From contig NMRA01000479.1 in assembly GCA_002633005.1 (NCBI GenBank), positions 1 to 64,000 of the forward strand: a stretch of DNA of 64,000 bases, in the 5' to 3' direction. This DNA is from Phoronis australis (lineage: Eukaryota; Phoronida; Phoronidae). Of this stretch, positions 23,144-35,809 are shown piece after piece; the first letter of the stretch is position 1; each line of letters starts with the position of its first letter. The position numbers and the translations under genes were made by a program. The notes under the pieces are model-generated. The model worked only from the letters and a program-made list of their open reading frames with translations. It ran no database searches and had not been told where the DNA came from.

Positions 23144-23306
23144 CATGGGCAGAATCAGGATTTTTAAGGGGGGAGGGGTTCGGATCACGGACATTTTTAA
23201 AAGGGGTCCAATTAAACAATTTGAAAATTCTAAATTTAATATCACTGAAATCAAGGGAAAATGGGGGGAAAGGACCGTCCCCTTTGACAACCTGGATCCG
23301 TCTATG
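23144..23306. mobile_element. Small MITE with GGATCCAGG-type end
   Basis: Left end CATGGGCAGAATCAGGATTT and right end (read inward) CATAGACGGATCCAGGTTGT match at most positions, with G-runs just inside each. The CAGTGGCGGATCCAG-type terminus is widespread in animal genomes and is usually placed with hAT-like elements; the assignment is from memory. 163 bp, no coding capacity. Confidence 0.45.
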
Positions 23307-23749
23307 TACACGTGGTCCAGGCACTGTAGTCTTTGGTGTTGCGTACACGCTTAGTTTGGAAATATTCCGATGTAATGTATAACAGTCATTTAACAGTCAC
23401 GTAGTTTGAATTGAAATATGACATATCTCTCCCTAACTCGGTGATAACATTGCTTACACTTGTAACAACGATTACAATAGCATGTTGGACATGTGATCTA
23501 CCTACGTTATAAATGCCAATACCAACCGACTCGGTAAACTTGAAGAAGTATTAAATTTTTTCTATGAACACATGGCACTTTTAGGACGAAACTGAGAAGG
23601 CGGTGTTGTTATTTTGTCAGTCGAGCTTCGTCAAGGTTTAATAAGTTCGTTGTCTATGAGTGAATGACCGAGCGCAAATGAGCAACTTGGTGGCGAAGAT
23701 GAAACACTAGTTGCCCACTGCCATCATTCATTTAAGATGCAAAAATGTC
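23307..23749. other. No gene recognised
   Basis: Non-coding stretch between the small element and the candidate terminal exon. No clear polyadenylation signal could be assigned to that exon here. Confidence 0.35.
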
Positions 23750-24278
23750 TCAAGTTTCATGACTGTCGCCTTTTCCCAGCCAACACGTCATTGTTGACGT
23801 AACTATCGATGGCGTCTCCACAGACATTAACTTCGTTCGCAATCCGTCTGCATTCACGAATTCAATGTCGTCCTGACACAGAGGCGATCGCGCCTGCTCA
23901 AAATCTATTAGATTGCACATGCTTCCCTGCTCCATCCGATAGCTATGAACTTCAGGGGAGTCAAGAATGTTGCCCTCTGACGGTAAAAATGAAACAGCTG
24001 TCTCCTCCTTAATTTCGTGCTGTGACGGTCTGCCATCTATTGGTGCAATCTGGTTATCCCTCGTGTCCACAACGTTACTCGTTCTATTCTTTTGTGCTTT
24101 TGGCGTGTTGTCACTGTAAGCAGATAAGTCGACTTCACTTTCTTCTTTCATTGGGAGTACAGTTATTTGTCTTACTTTTGTTTTTGCAACCCTTCTGCTG
24201 TTTATACCCTCCCCGTTTCCCTGTTCTGCGCCTGCCGATACACCGTCAGCACGTTTCCTTTCGTCAGGATGAGTGAAA
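23750..24278 (-). CDS. Candidate terminal exon of an unrecognised gene
   Basis: A 176-codon open stretch follows an acceptor-like TGCATTTCAG and ends at a TGA. Composition is protein-like rather than repeat-like: charged and serine-rich, with acidic patches (KEESEVDLSAYSDN, CQDDIEFVNADG) and basic stretches (RRVAKTKVR). There are no cysteine clusters, membrane segments or known domain motifs. It could be the cytoplasmic tail of a receptor or the C terminus of a nuclear protein; this is a guess. The frame is open upstream to an ATG at 24388, so an intronless start is possible. Upstream exons were not identified. Confidence 0.35.
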
Positions 24279-24388
24279 CTGAAATGCATGGATGCCTTGA
24301 AGGAAAGTGCTTGGTAAGAAATATTCTTTGATGGGCAAAGAGCAATTTTACTGATACCACAAGTCCCAAAATTAAGATACTTAATCAA

Positions 24389-26204
24389 TTAGAGGAATTG
24401 TTCAACATACAACGACTTTAAGGAAAAGTTTGTTACCTGAAGATTGCTTCTCAGGAAAAGCGTAAAGCAACTGCTTTTATAGCAGCTTGTTAACAAAGTT
24501 ATGTGAAACTGAGTATTTGGTTGTAGAGGCTTTATTTAAAATAACGTTTCAGCATCTTTCCATTGTTCACGACTACGTGTTAGATTCTTCTTTGTGTGCT
24601 TTTCGTTCATTCTTGGTACACTTTATACTTAATTTCTAAATTTGAATACTAATCAACGCCATTTTGTATCAGCTTCATTCACAAGATATCTTAAAAATTT
24701 GCTCCATGGTTTTACTCAGTTTTTCTACATGCAGGCAAAAATGCGTTTACGCGCATATGGTGTTCAGTTTACGCAGAAGGGCATATCTCGTTACGGTTGA
24801 AATTATGATGTCACATAATTGCATCAGCCGTAAAACTAGTGCAAACTCATTATTCGCATGACAGTTTCCGGACTCCTGAGCAGTAGTTTGTAGCATTCAT
24901 CACCAATCTCAAACGGAAGGTAGAGTAACATGTACGTACATGTAATTTAGCAAGCGTTTAATTGATGTTTATCTCCAAGCTTAAACTCAAGGTGTAGTAA
25001 CACGTAGGTTATTAAGGATGCGTTGAACCAAAGACGTCGCAATTTCGTTTTTTTGTTTAAATGTGTCACTATATTTTGTCTACGACTTTCACCCATTTCT
25101 TTTAAAAACGACTGCCATGAAGACCCGTGTACGATACCTAATGAAGAGCTGCTGACGGATCGTTTATGATATTTGAAACTAAAGAAAAAATGCTTTGACA
25201 TCAACGTCAATACACAATCTTCATTGCATGACGATAAAAATCCCATTGACTTCAATTTTCATGGCACAGAACCACTTTGCTTTTCGCGTTCTATGCCACT
25301 TTAACAGTAGGTCAGCACTCCTGGTATTATGCATGCACACGTTTGAATCTGGTGACCGTTCACGTGAACTATTACCACTGTAACACCAGCGTCTGTGTTA
25401 AGCCGTGGCAACCGACATAGGCATGGTGCCGGGGACAGTCGAAAAAAGAAAGACTGCTAAAACACGGATAAGAGAGAAAAATTCAAGAGGACATTTAACA
25501 AATCTGCATCAGTGCATGGTTTACCTTTTGAGGATCCTGGCCAGGACAAAGTCGTTAGGGTCTTCGCTTTTGCAGCACAGGTCATCTAAACGCACATATA
25601 TATTTCGAAAAGTCGAGACAATTTGTAAAACGAGGCTTTTGCGGAGCGTACTAATTTACTGGATGTTTAAGCTCAATAAATCAATTTTGCGAATGCAAAA
25701 CTATATTTTTTCAGAGGCCCCTCTCTGGCAAGGGATAACGGAGACAAATTTCTCTTTATTTTTTCTAGAAACTGTATATCACTTGAGAAAAATTGATGAC
25801 CTGACAGATAACATCAATTGCTGCAGATTTCCTGATATTTGAAAATACAGTTACTTTCATATTTAGGAGCCCCGCCCTTGAAGGAGGCCATTGATGACAT
25901 TAAAGTGGCCACCTTTTTGTGTTTTTATCGACAAATTCTTACGGGGCTGCTCACGGAGAGAGGGTCCAATGTTGGAATCGATTACCTCTTTTTACCTGTT
26001 TTTTGTGAAATCGTGCTTTCAAGATGAAGGATGTCACTCCCTGCCTCGTTTTGGGACCACACGACGGTGGAATGAACTGTCACTTTTTTCCCAGCTTAAT
26101 GATGTTTAGCCTTTCATCTTAACGTGTCCCATTTCAGACGGTGCCCTCTATCGGTGGAGCAGTTCAGGGTGAATGTCCCTTTGTCCCTCTATACACACGT
26201 ATAT
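24389..26204. other. No gene recognised
   Basis: Frames at 24947-25255 (minus) and 25405-25842 (plus) are open for about 100-145 codons but lack motifs. No RNA gene seen. Confidence 0.4.
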
Positions 26205-26335
26205 CTGCGCGTGTAGGACAAGTATACACAGACACTACATCTGCGCGTGCACGACCGGTGTACACAGGAACTATGTCTGAGCGTGCACGACAGGTGTACA
26301 CAGGAACTATGTCTGAGCGTGCAGGCTCTAGTTCC
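26205..26335 (+). repeat. Tandem repeat, 36-bp unit, about 3.5 copies
   Basis: The unit encodes ERARQVYTGTMS when read in the plus frame and contains GTGTACAC. It has the same 36-bp period as the large array at 51128-52958 but an unrelated sequence. Confidence 0.75.
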
Positions 26336-26344
26336 TATGTTTTG

Positions 26345-26530
26345 GTTATACTAATTGTCGTAGATCGCTACATAAATATAGACAATCTAAATCCCTGGTC
26401 ATGACCATACTATAGAATAGCGGTACATAGGTAGACACTCTATATCCATGGTCATGACCATAAATATAGAACATCGTGCTACATATATAGACATTCTAAA
26501 TCCATGGCCATAACCATAATATAGAATAGC
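26345..26530 (+). repeat. Tandem repeat, about 65-70 bp unit, three diverged copies
   Basis: Each copy contains ATAGACA.TCTA.ATCC, then (C/A)TGGTCATGACCATA and ATAGAA. The GGTCATGACC core is itself palindromic. It directly follows the 36-bp repeat. Confidence 0.7.
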
Positions 26531-27629
26531 GCACTTATCCCTGTATGTAAATCCGACACAGCCAAGTATTCACGAGGGAAGCTGAGATTCCAAATTCATC
26601 AAAAAACAAAAAATTCTCGCACAGTCCACCCATTCCACTCAAACAACCAAAAATTTGAAAAAATACAGTAGGATTGCCGCCATCGAAGGGGTGGAATTTT
26701 GAAGAGCGTGAAGACCACTTCTTGTGAATTACACAAAAGGACTATTTCCGATGGTTAGTTATAAAATAATGTTACTGTTTCCGGTAGTATCACAAGAATA
26801 GTATGTCTTTTGACGATGGTTACTATGAGTTGTTTGTAAGGAATTCTCGCTTGTGGAAAACACTGCTGTCTAGGCTAGTATTTGTATTGATCGTGTACAT
26901 GTCGAAAGGGGTACTGAAAGACCTCTCGCAATCAAAAATAAATATTTTTTGTCAGTCGAGTTCAAGTATACATCCTGAACCATTATAGGTACCACTGAAA
27001 ACACACCTTAATACGAATACCCCCTCTCCCATAGTCCCCCGGTTACCCGTCAAAAGTCTGCGAGCATGATGCATGCGGAAATTGCGCATAACATTCCTGT
27101 TTGATAAATAAATTCTTTGGTTTCTGATTTAATTGTTTATGTATCTACGAATATCGATAGATTCATAGATGATTTTTGACAATAAGAAGCTAATCTTGTA
27201 AGAATTGGTCACTCGCCCGCGCCATTTCCTAAATTTTTGCGACAACTTCGCAGCAGCAAAATTTGTTCTGAAATTCGGTTTTTCGGTATCGAAATTCTAA
27301 AAACTTATAATCAAGTGAAACCAGTTCCAATAATTTGTTTTGACGTGTACGCAACCTCGTGAAAGAACAACAGTTGATTGAAGAATCGGAAAAAAGAAAC
27401 TGGCCAATAGATGACGCATTATTTCATGGCGCCTAATGTCGTTGCTAAAGATCGCTCCACAACTTTAGCAGCAGAATAACGGTAGAACGTCATTTTTTCC
27501 AACACCGTTAAATAATTTGGTTTACTCAAGGAAGACTGTAGTTTTTAATGACACTAATTTTGTGTCAGATTTTATCTTACCACTTTCTTACCCACATTGG
27601 TGCAAAGCTGTGTATTTGGTAAACAGCTT
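26531..27629. other. No gene recognised
   Basis: AT-rich sequence with only short frames (for example 26803-26988) and no motif. Confidence 0.4.
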
Positions 27630-27678
27630 TGTACCACAGGCGCTTGGGTTTATCGCAAATGACGTCACAATATATATA
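27630..27678. repeat. Repeat end abutting the assembly gap
   Basis: TGGTACCACAGGCGCTTGG-type sequence, followed by GTTTATCGCAAATGACGTCA and a TATATATA run into the Ns. About 40 bp occur in inverted orientation at 31963-32012, including the TATATA flank, so the gap likely begins inside this repeat. Confidence 0.65.
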
Positions 27679-28046
27679 NNNNNNNNNNNNNNNNNNNNNN
27701 NNNNNNNNNNNNNNNNNNNNNNNNNNNNNNNNNNNNNNNNNNNNNNNNNNNNNNNNNNNNNNNNNNNNNNNNNNNNNNNNNNNNNNNNNNNNNNNNNNNN
27801 NNNNNNNNNNNNNNNNNNNNNNNNNNNNNNNNNNNNNNNNNNNNNNNNNNNNNNNNNNNNNNNNNNNNNNNNNNNNNNNNNNNNNNNNNNNNNNNNNNNN
27901 NNNNNNNNNNNNNNNNNNNNNNNNNNNNNNNNNNNNNNNNNNNNNNNNNNNNNNNNNNNNNNNNNNNNNNNNNNNNNNNNNNNNNNNNNNNNNNNNNNNN
28001 NNNNNNNNNNNNNNNNNNNNNNNNNNNNNNNNNNNNNNNNNNNNNN
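27679..28046. other. Assembly gap (368 N)
   Basis: Unsequenced; ORFs through it are artefacts. Confidence 0.99.
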
Positions 28047-31000
28047 GCCCCGCAACTACATGTATATATGTGTCACATTCGGTTAAAGTCTGTATGTACC
28101 AAAATACAGTCCTCCAAAGACCACTTTAATATCATGTATGCGTCCACAACAGATTTTACCACTTTCAAACTTAGAAATGTGTGATGTTTTTATCTGTTTA
28201 TTATTCTGAAACGTGAGCAGATGACACTATCTGTGTCAGGTTCTACAGTATAAGTTGATACCTTTGATAAAAATACACTTCTACAAATACGTTGACACCA
28301 TTGTGAATGACATTCTTGCTTAATTCGCCAACAAAATTTCTCACAGATGAAAATTTAAGCATTTATTAATCTTACACATAGTGAACTATGAATACCCAAA
28401 TTCTCTTTAAAATCAAGTGATGGGCACCAAAAATAGAGGATACATATACATCCATAGGAACAATGCTTGTGACATGCATGTACAAACAGTTTCATCCTGC
28501 ACATCTTAGCAGACTTCCAGTCACCACAGTTATAGAATCCGACCATCTTAGTAACAATTACCACTAAAAATGCAATTAAAGAAAATGTGACAGTTTTAGA
28601 TTAAATGGTGTTTGCTTTCTTCACACAGAACCTCTTATGCCTAATGACGACAATTCTCAATAACTGAAAGCAGTTATTTTTAAAGATGTTTAAACTGCAA
28701 AAACTTCAATGCCATTTGCCTGAATTGTCTAATTAACAAAACTCATGTTCTGAAAGGCTGTGGTTGAAATGATGATGGTGATGGTGAAGACCCTAAGGAA
28801 CGAAGGTGGCACTTCATAGTTTAAGACACAAAAAACATAATTAAAATATTCATTGTCACTACCATTAGTAAGGGCAGATCCTGGTAACTCGCTACGCCAA
28901 TATCAAATGTCCTGCTATCATCACTTTGAGCATCACAAACAGATCCCAATGACTCTTTTACCACATCGATAGAGACTGTCGTATTGTCATCATCACTCTC
29001 AGCATCATGGCATAGCTTGGAAAATTTTCCTTTATCTTAAAAGTTTCCAGACTTCATACTCTTGTTGACATTAATTCAGTGTATCACCTGCAAATACAAT
29101 TGGAAATTTTAAACATACATTTTGCTATGACAAAAGTTTGAAGATTGGGCAGGATGTTCTTTTCCATAATAAAAGCATTGTGAAAGCTCTCATAAAACAG
29201 CTTTTGTTACAGTGTCTAAGACTTAATTTTAGGGAATTACAGGCATTTTTGTATATTTTATTAAACTTAGGCCTGACAGGTATCTACTTAGTTTCATTTT
29301 TTTACACTTTTCACATCATTTGACAGGTATCCTTGCACACATTGCACAAGCTATCATTCCTGTGAGGTATATATTTAGTTATGGAATCTTTAGTTATACT
29401 TTACGCGTATGTCTTCTTCATATGGTGAATATTTGTCACCGGTGGAGCATGAATTTAGCTATGAGGTTTGCACATTAGAGCAACCGTTTTTTTGTTGTCG
29501 CACTAAGCATTGGAGCTAACACTGGAGCTTCAGACCATAGACATGGATCCTACATTCTTACTAAAATACACTATTTTACACAAACAATAATATAACATTA
29601 ACAATTATAATAAAAACAATACTTTTGTGATTTCTTTGTAGTTCAAATCTGTTAGGCGTGTCCCCTTTAGCATCCCTGCAGATCGATAGTACAAAGGGGA
29701 GTTAGTTGGAAAGGCGTTTTAGGAGCAGTGACCTTTTTTATACGTTTTTGGTCTCAAGACCAAAGTACCTTTATTCTAAAGAGAGTTAACCTGAAGAAAT
29801 TGAAATTTGTTAGTAAAAATTTGACTTCACTTAAAAAGGAAACTAAACCATGTTTTAATTATTTCAACCAATCCTGCGCCTGCCATCTGCTCATGCATCA
29901 TTGGCATCAATCTTGAAAGAGCTGGAATTACTAAAAACTTGCACCCCTATCTCGCCTTTTGGTCCTTGGTGGGTGGTCTTTTTACACAGTTGCCATGAAA
30001 TTCTCTAAAGCGTAGTCGCGCTTGGCCGTTCAGCTGACTTTCAAGAGTTTCAAAATTTTCCGAACTTTTCAGAGTTTTCGAGAGTTACATGTACAGGCCT
30101 TTATTTTGTTCCTGGATAGTAAACATGTTTTTGTATTTGGTGATAAGTCAAAACCAAGTATGCCTTCCTTTTGATTTTCTGAGGTGTCTTTGGTCAGAAG
30201 GGCCATTGGTCTGATTGGTCCACTGACCATTACATCTTGCAATAAACCTGATTAGCAAGCATAAAAGAGTGCCAGGTAACCATATTGCCATGACCATGAT
30301 TGGTGAGTGGTAGGGCTAGGATGACAAGAGAAAAATGCCGAAAAAGGCGTGCATCTTCAAAACAAAGTTCGTTATCATTTGCATTCATGATAATTCTTAA
30401 TTGTGCTTAAATGTACTAAAACAGCAGTCTTCTATAAGATCTGTTGTAATGTCATCACCCAGATCACTTTCAGACTGACAGTCCTTCGAACTAAAATTCC
30501 TTTGCACTAGAGACTATCAAAGGTCCTTCGGAATACATGATCCACCAACTCCATCTCAGCACATTTCGTATAGAAATGACAAAACAATAAAAAAAATAAT
30601 AGCTGAAAAGGTATTACCATATGTTTGACATCAGCAAGAAATAAATTTTGACTTTACAAAGATATTGTGTGATGAAATTTGAAAAACAAGTAATTTTAAT
30701 TACATGACATACCTTAAAGACGATCTATTAGAAAATTCTTGATTATTTTTGCAGAACTGAACACCTTGTGACAAAAATGGCATCCCCTCACTTCTTCATC
30801 TGAAACAAATTATAAATGCAGTGATCTATGCATGCTGCAACTTTACATTTGCATTCACTTGTTTGGCTTACTTAAAGCTGTCTTCTAAATTTCCAATAAC
30901 ATGAGTTTGAAAGTTTTTAAGTTATTCTGCTACATTAAATGGTTCACCTAGTTAACAATAAATATGGTGGGAAGAAAACTGCTGCAAATAACGAAATGTG

Positions 31001-31962
31001 CAATGTTTTACAATGCTAGTTGATGTATGTCTGAAAAACAGGCTGTATGCTGACGGAATGAGAATCAAAATGACTATGCAGTTACCTTATGGAAGAATTA
31101 AATCAAAGTAGCCATTAATTATGACCTCGCACTCACGAGTTTAAAAAAGATAAAATTGCAGAAACCTTGCAGAAATATGTGGAATCTGCGAAAATGTATA
31201 TGTATATGTATATTTCCCATAATACTTCATTGATGCGAAACTCACACCCCCTTCCTAACTCACCCATGTGAAGTTGCTTGTGTCCCTACTCTGAGAAAAC
31301 AAGCACCAAATTCTACCTTCATCTGTGCCATTGTCACTTGAACTGAAAGGAGTGACAACACTCTCATCTGAAAAAAATCAAAACTGTCAATAGAAATGAA
31401 ATGTTGTCTATAGTCCAAAGGGTATTTAGTCCGAAAACAATAGGATCTATAGTCCGAAGAGTCGATAGTCGGAATAAAAAAACTAATATTTTTTAACATT
31501 ATTCCGTAATCTACAGAGTTAAATGTCTTCAGGATTTCAGTTAACTTTACACCATTTTCTCCATNGTGGAATAAAGTTACAAATAATCATTAAAATACTA
31601 ACTTTAACAGTCTCAATTAGTTGAGTTTTGGATTAGAGTTATTGAATTTGAAATATAGGTTGCTTGCTCAAACTCGAAGTTTCACCTACGTCAGGCGTAC
31701 AAGTTGAAGCACAACAGAAATCCGCCATGTTTACTATTTCAGGTCCTTGAATTCAGAGTTTTGAGATTGTTTTGGAAATTCCATCGCCAATTCACCACTC
31801 ACGAAGACAGTTAATGGGATCTAGGAAAGATAAGGCTCAAAGGTTTATGCAACACCAGACTGAGGGAGGTGCACGCAGATTTTATTTGGATTTTCGACGG
31901 CTGAAGTTGGGAGCCTCGGCTTGGCAAAGTTTGAGTGTCCAACCTCTATTTTTTCTTATATA
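28047..31962. other. Gene-poor stretch
   Basis: About 3.9 kb of AT-rich DNA. The only structured part is a repeat at 29836-30025 shared with 53501-53686. Short frames lack motifs; one ambiguous base at 31565. Confidence 0.4.
29836..30025 (+). repeat. Dispersed repeat shared with 53501-53686
   Basis: Same-orientation blocks include ACTAAACC, TTCAACCAATC, CATGCATCA.TGG, CTTGGTGGGTGG and CTCTAAAGCGTA in the same order. Unknown class. Confidence 0.6.
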
Positions 31963-32012
31963 TATTATTGAGTGACGTCATTTGCGATAAACCCAAGCGC
32001 CTGTGGTACCAA
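31963..32012. repeat. Inverted copy of the 27630-27678 repeat
   Basis: Reads TGACGTCATTTGCGATAAAC followed by CCAAGCGCCTGTGGTACCA, preceded by TATATATTATTGA; the reverse complement of the sequence beside the first gap. Confidence 0.7.
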
Positions 32013-32019
32013 GGCTATT

Positions 32020-32330
32020 AAATCGTCTGCCATTTTGTAATCTCCGTTTTTGACCTAATGACGTCAAATATAGTGACCCAAATGCTAGCCAATCAGCCTA
32101 GTGTATGCTTTAGTTCATGAGTTCACAAAAATGCACATGGCGGAGTGGCAAGCGAATAGTAAAAGTCGACTCTTCGAGTGAACAAGTTCTTTCGAAGGGC
32201 TTGATTTCCCTGCATTTCTATTCGCCGTAATATTTTACAGATAAATGTGTTCACGCGATCGCAATTTCGACGTGTTCACTGGTTAATATTTGATGTGCGA
32301 TTCGAGTATGTTATGCATGCCTTAATTCTA
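32020..32330 (+). repeat. Dispersed repeat, copy C
   Basis: Third copy of the family at 17755-18060 and 18200-18520, in the same orientation, with TTTTGACCTAATGACGTCA, CCAAATGCTAGCCAATCAGC and AAAAGTCGACTCTTCGAGTG blocks. Confidence 0.65.
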
Positions 32331-32799
32331 CACTTTCACTGTGTGAACTTTCAACCCTCTTTAAGGGTTGGTTTACCAACTAGTAGCAGCGGATTTTATG
32401 CCGCACACGACCATATTACTAAAACGTTCGTTGTGGAATTCAAAAATGTGTCATATATGAGACGAATTCCTGTTATTTAAACTTCCACACATTCAATCCT
32501 GTTTGAGATCCACGATTGATGTAGGCTACGGAATAACATAAACTAAGCCTAAATACTAAACATTATGGACAATAACTTCAAATAATCGCGCCTAATGCTC
32601 AAGGCTTATATATTTTACAAAATATACTTACTGTTTCCGTACAGACGCAGTTATGCCCATGTTTTATGCTCAAGCCCTTGATGTTGAAAAGCATTGGCGC
32701 GAATTTGTAATCGCGTGCGAATAATCATTTTGTAGTTTATGGTATCATAAAAGTGACTTTAAGGTTATGCAAATCCCTGCAAAAATCCCCAAATTTAGC

Positions 32800-33200
32800 A
32801 AACTTCGCAACATCGTATCTCAGAAACGGCTGACTGGATGCAGAAACTTTCGGATACAATACGCAATATTCTAAAAAAAAACTGTTAGGAATTGTTTTAA
32901 CATTCTTCCACTTTTGCGTGAGGAGCTATCAAAAATAGTAGCTATACGATCTTCATGAAAAATCTTTAATGTTGATAACTAAAACGAGATATTTTAAAAA
33001 ATTGTAACAGCGTTTTTTGATATCTCACCTTGAAAATTTATATCAAATAAAATTTCATTGTGTGATTGATAACGCTGTTTTGCAATCAATGTACCTTTCC
33101 TTTTTACTAAATTTTACTAAAAGACATGGTCATGTGACCCAATTTACAACAGTTTGCTAAAAAGTCAAAAATCAAATTTTACAGCCTTTCTACTTTCAGA
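32800..33200 (+). repeat. Dispersed repeat, inverted relative to 22050-22450
   Basis: Carries CGTATCTCAGAAACGGCTGA, TTAGGAATTGTTTTAACATT and TTTTGCAATCAATGTACCTT in the same order as the reverse complement of the other copy. Confidence 0.6.
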
Positions 33201-34726
33201 AAATACATGCTTTTACTGAGTTGAAATTTATACTTTCTTTAGATATTTTTAAATGCACAGGCTTGTTGGTAAGGGCACACATCTGGGCTCTGGGTCTAAT
33301 CTTTTTACTCCAAAGCGAACTCGAAGTTATTTTGTGACAATTCCATTCTAGTGTTTTGTGAACTCAATATAAGGTCTATTATTCTGTGTTCGAGTACTTA
33401 TTGTTCATGCCTATGAATTTCTTGTCCAAGTTCAAACCTCTAGACTCAAGCTGCAAACTCGAGTAAAAACTTGACGAAATTTTGAGTTGAGACTCGAATT
33501 TTTAGCCTTGATGCTGGGGCCATCACGTGTTAGCTAGGATTAGACAGTTATTTACGCCAGAAATTATGCAGTTGGACATAGAATAAGATAATGTGGTCTT
33601 GATTTAGCATGAACGTAGAATAGAAAGTGCCAAAAATAATTTCGAGTTCAATTTCGAGCAAAAAAGATTAGATTACGGGACCCGGTTCACGCGCCAACTT
33701 CCGAATTGCTGAAAATGTTTTTACAATTAGAAATTACGAGTGTATCACGGTTTACAAATAATTAATAGAAATTATTTAGCACATTTTCATCCCAAATATA
33801 TTGTGTATGTAGAACTAAATAAATACAAAAGGGGTGATATCAAGTTTTCAAAAAGTAAAATATCGCGTGTTGCCTGAACTTTGTACAACTGTTCAACAGT
33901 TAACGCTCTGAAGCAGTAACTGAGACATTGTCATAAATGCATGTGATATTACAGAGGAAGTCGACAAGTTTTCGTCAATGATAGACACAACACTTTTTCG
34001 CCAATCCTTACCTTAGAAGCTTTTCTGTCATGGAATGGAATTTCGATGGCCATCAAATTAATCCCTGCAACTTAAAGAGGTTTGGAACGCGAAAAGCAGA
34101 CTAAATTGCATTATTCAAAGTGGTTCTCTGCCACAGAAAAAGAATTCAACGTGTTCACCAAGATATTTTTACGGTTTGCTACCAAGGATTTTGAATTTCT
34201 GTTGATGTCAAGTATTTTCCTTTTAGTTTGAAATTTCAAAAAAACCCCGATTTGTCAACTGCTCGTCACTTTCTTCCACAAGACAATGCACGCTTCCTTA
34301 TTTGGTATGGCAAAACATAGACGTAGCGGAAAACGTAACCTTTGACATTTGATGTAAACAAAGCAATGGCGACTTCAAGGAACAGTCCGCTTAAAAGGCA
34401 ATCGATGTTTACAATATATTCTAAAATACACTTGGAATTCTCTTTGGGAAATATCTAGCTTCACTGGATTGCCTCATACTGTGGTGTCGACCTCAGATTT
34501 GCAGTGCGATCCTAAATGATTATCTGCCGTGAAGATCCAGTCAGAAACCTCCGATTCGGAAGGCGATCACACATGATATCCAGTCACAAAGCACTGCTAT
34601 TCGCATGTGCTGACTTTGCTTATAAGAATAATTCATTTTGAGACAGAGCGCAGAATAATAAACGTCAAACGGCAACACGCAATCCCGACTTAGAGCTCAT
34701 CCGACGAAGACTTCGCAAGTAGATGG
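33201..34726. other. No gene recognised
   Basis: AT-rich DNA without long frames or repeats that I could identify. Confidence 0.4.
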
Positions 34727-35107
34727 TTAAGTTTCACAGGCTATCAGTTCGAACCGGAATACAGTGATCAAGAAAGACTTGAGAGGCGCTGTGAACATGC
34801 ACAGGCAACGGAACGTACGGTAGTTCTTTGGTAAGCCGGCATTCGTCAGACTCACCGTCGACGACTGCTGGCCACAGACACGGAGATGTTTCACGGCCTC
34901 ATACTTGCTAATAACAGCGTACTTTTCATTTTTCACTACCGCGAGCCACTTCCTAAGCATTTCGGACTCTCGAGGAAGTCGAAAACCGATGTACTTGCTT
35001 TCCTCGCAGCTGCATAATTCGGACAAGCGGGAAAGATGCACAGCAACATAGCGGCATTCACTGTGCAAATGAACCACTGACGTCGATGCGTCGTTTCTCA
35101 CCTCCAC
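34727..35107 (-). CDS. Small ORF with weak THAP-domain resemblance
   Basis: A 126-codon frame contains GFRLPRESEMLRKWLAVVKN followed about 18 residues later by HLRVCGQQ. THAP zinc-finger domains (C2CH DNA-binding modules of host regulators and P-element transposases) have a similar P.....R.KWL...K block and end in a C-x2-H pair. Here the expected His is Gln and the leading pair is Cys-Ser-Cys rather than C-x2-4-C. If related, it is degenerate. No neighbouring exon or transposase was identified, and an unrelated chance frame is possible. Confidence 0.3.
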   Translation of the reverse strand: MEVRNDASTSVVHLHSECRYVAVHLSRLSELCSCEESKYIGFRLPRESEMLRKWLAVVKNEKYAVISKYEAVKHLRVCGQQSSTVSLTNAGLPKNYRTFRCLCMFTAPLKSFLITVFRFELIACET

Positions 35108-35809
35108 AGGTTAACGCGACACCTCTCTGGAAGGTAAAGTCGATCGTATGCGAGGCGATCTGGCTATAGACCGATTAAGACGGTAAAATGACTAATTAAA
35201 TTGGGTGGCATTCTCTTTATTGAGTTTAAAGTAAATGGAATAATTCCCATTGAGCCAGAAGCATTCGGCTTCAACCCGCAGCGAAAGATGAGCACAATAA
35301 TTAGCTACCCGGGCCTTGAATGGGTGATTCGTGTGAAAAAAAAGATTGAAAACTACTGCGTCTTGCTTTTAACATTGCAATATCTTCCCATCGCCGACAT
35401 TCAGCTCATAGACTACAGCTCACTACAGCCCCCGGGCCCCCGTTTGAGTTTTCAATCACGGAATAATTCAGACAACAGAGGCATTTATTGTAAGTTTTTG
35501 TCACATTTTAAAATACATTTTCTTTAATAATTGAAAATCCAAGTCAATTTAGCAAGTGATTATTTTCCCCGCGAAGTGTCACGGCAACTGCAGGCGGTTA
35601 ATTGTCGTATTCGGACAGCAAAGACAAGCACTGGTGCGCGTTATTTTAATTCAGACGTGGAGCTCACTATCTTGAGATAAAAGTTGTTTTGTGTTTGTTG
35701 AAGCATCGCTTTGTGTCATGTTTTTCTCTATTTTACGGTTTAACGGCCAGTAGAGCCGCTGCTGATTTGCTGCCATATACGCAAAAATGCGCTCACACGT
35801 CCCGATAGT
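35108..35809. other. No gene recognised
   Basis: Flanks the gypsy element. A plus-strand frame at 35201-35527 has no motif. Confidence 0.4.

Noticed and set aside
27517-28129. Long ORFs on both strands through 27.6-28.1 kb
   Set aside because: They run through 368 unknown bases.
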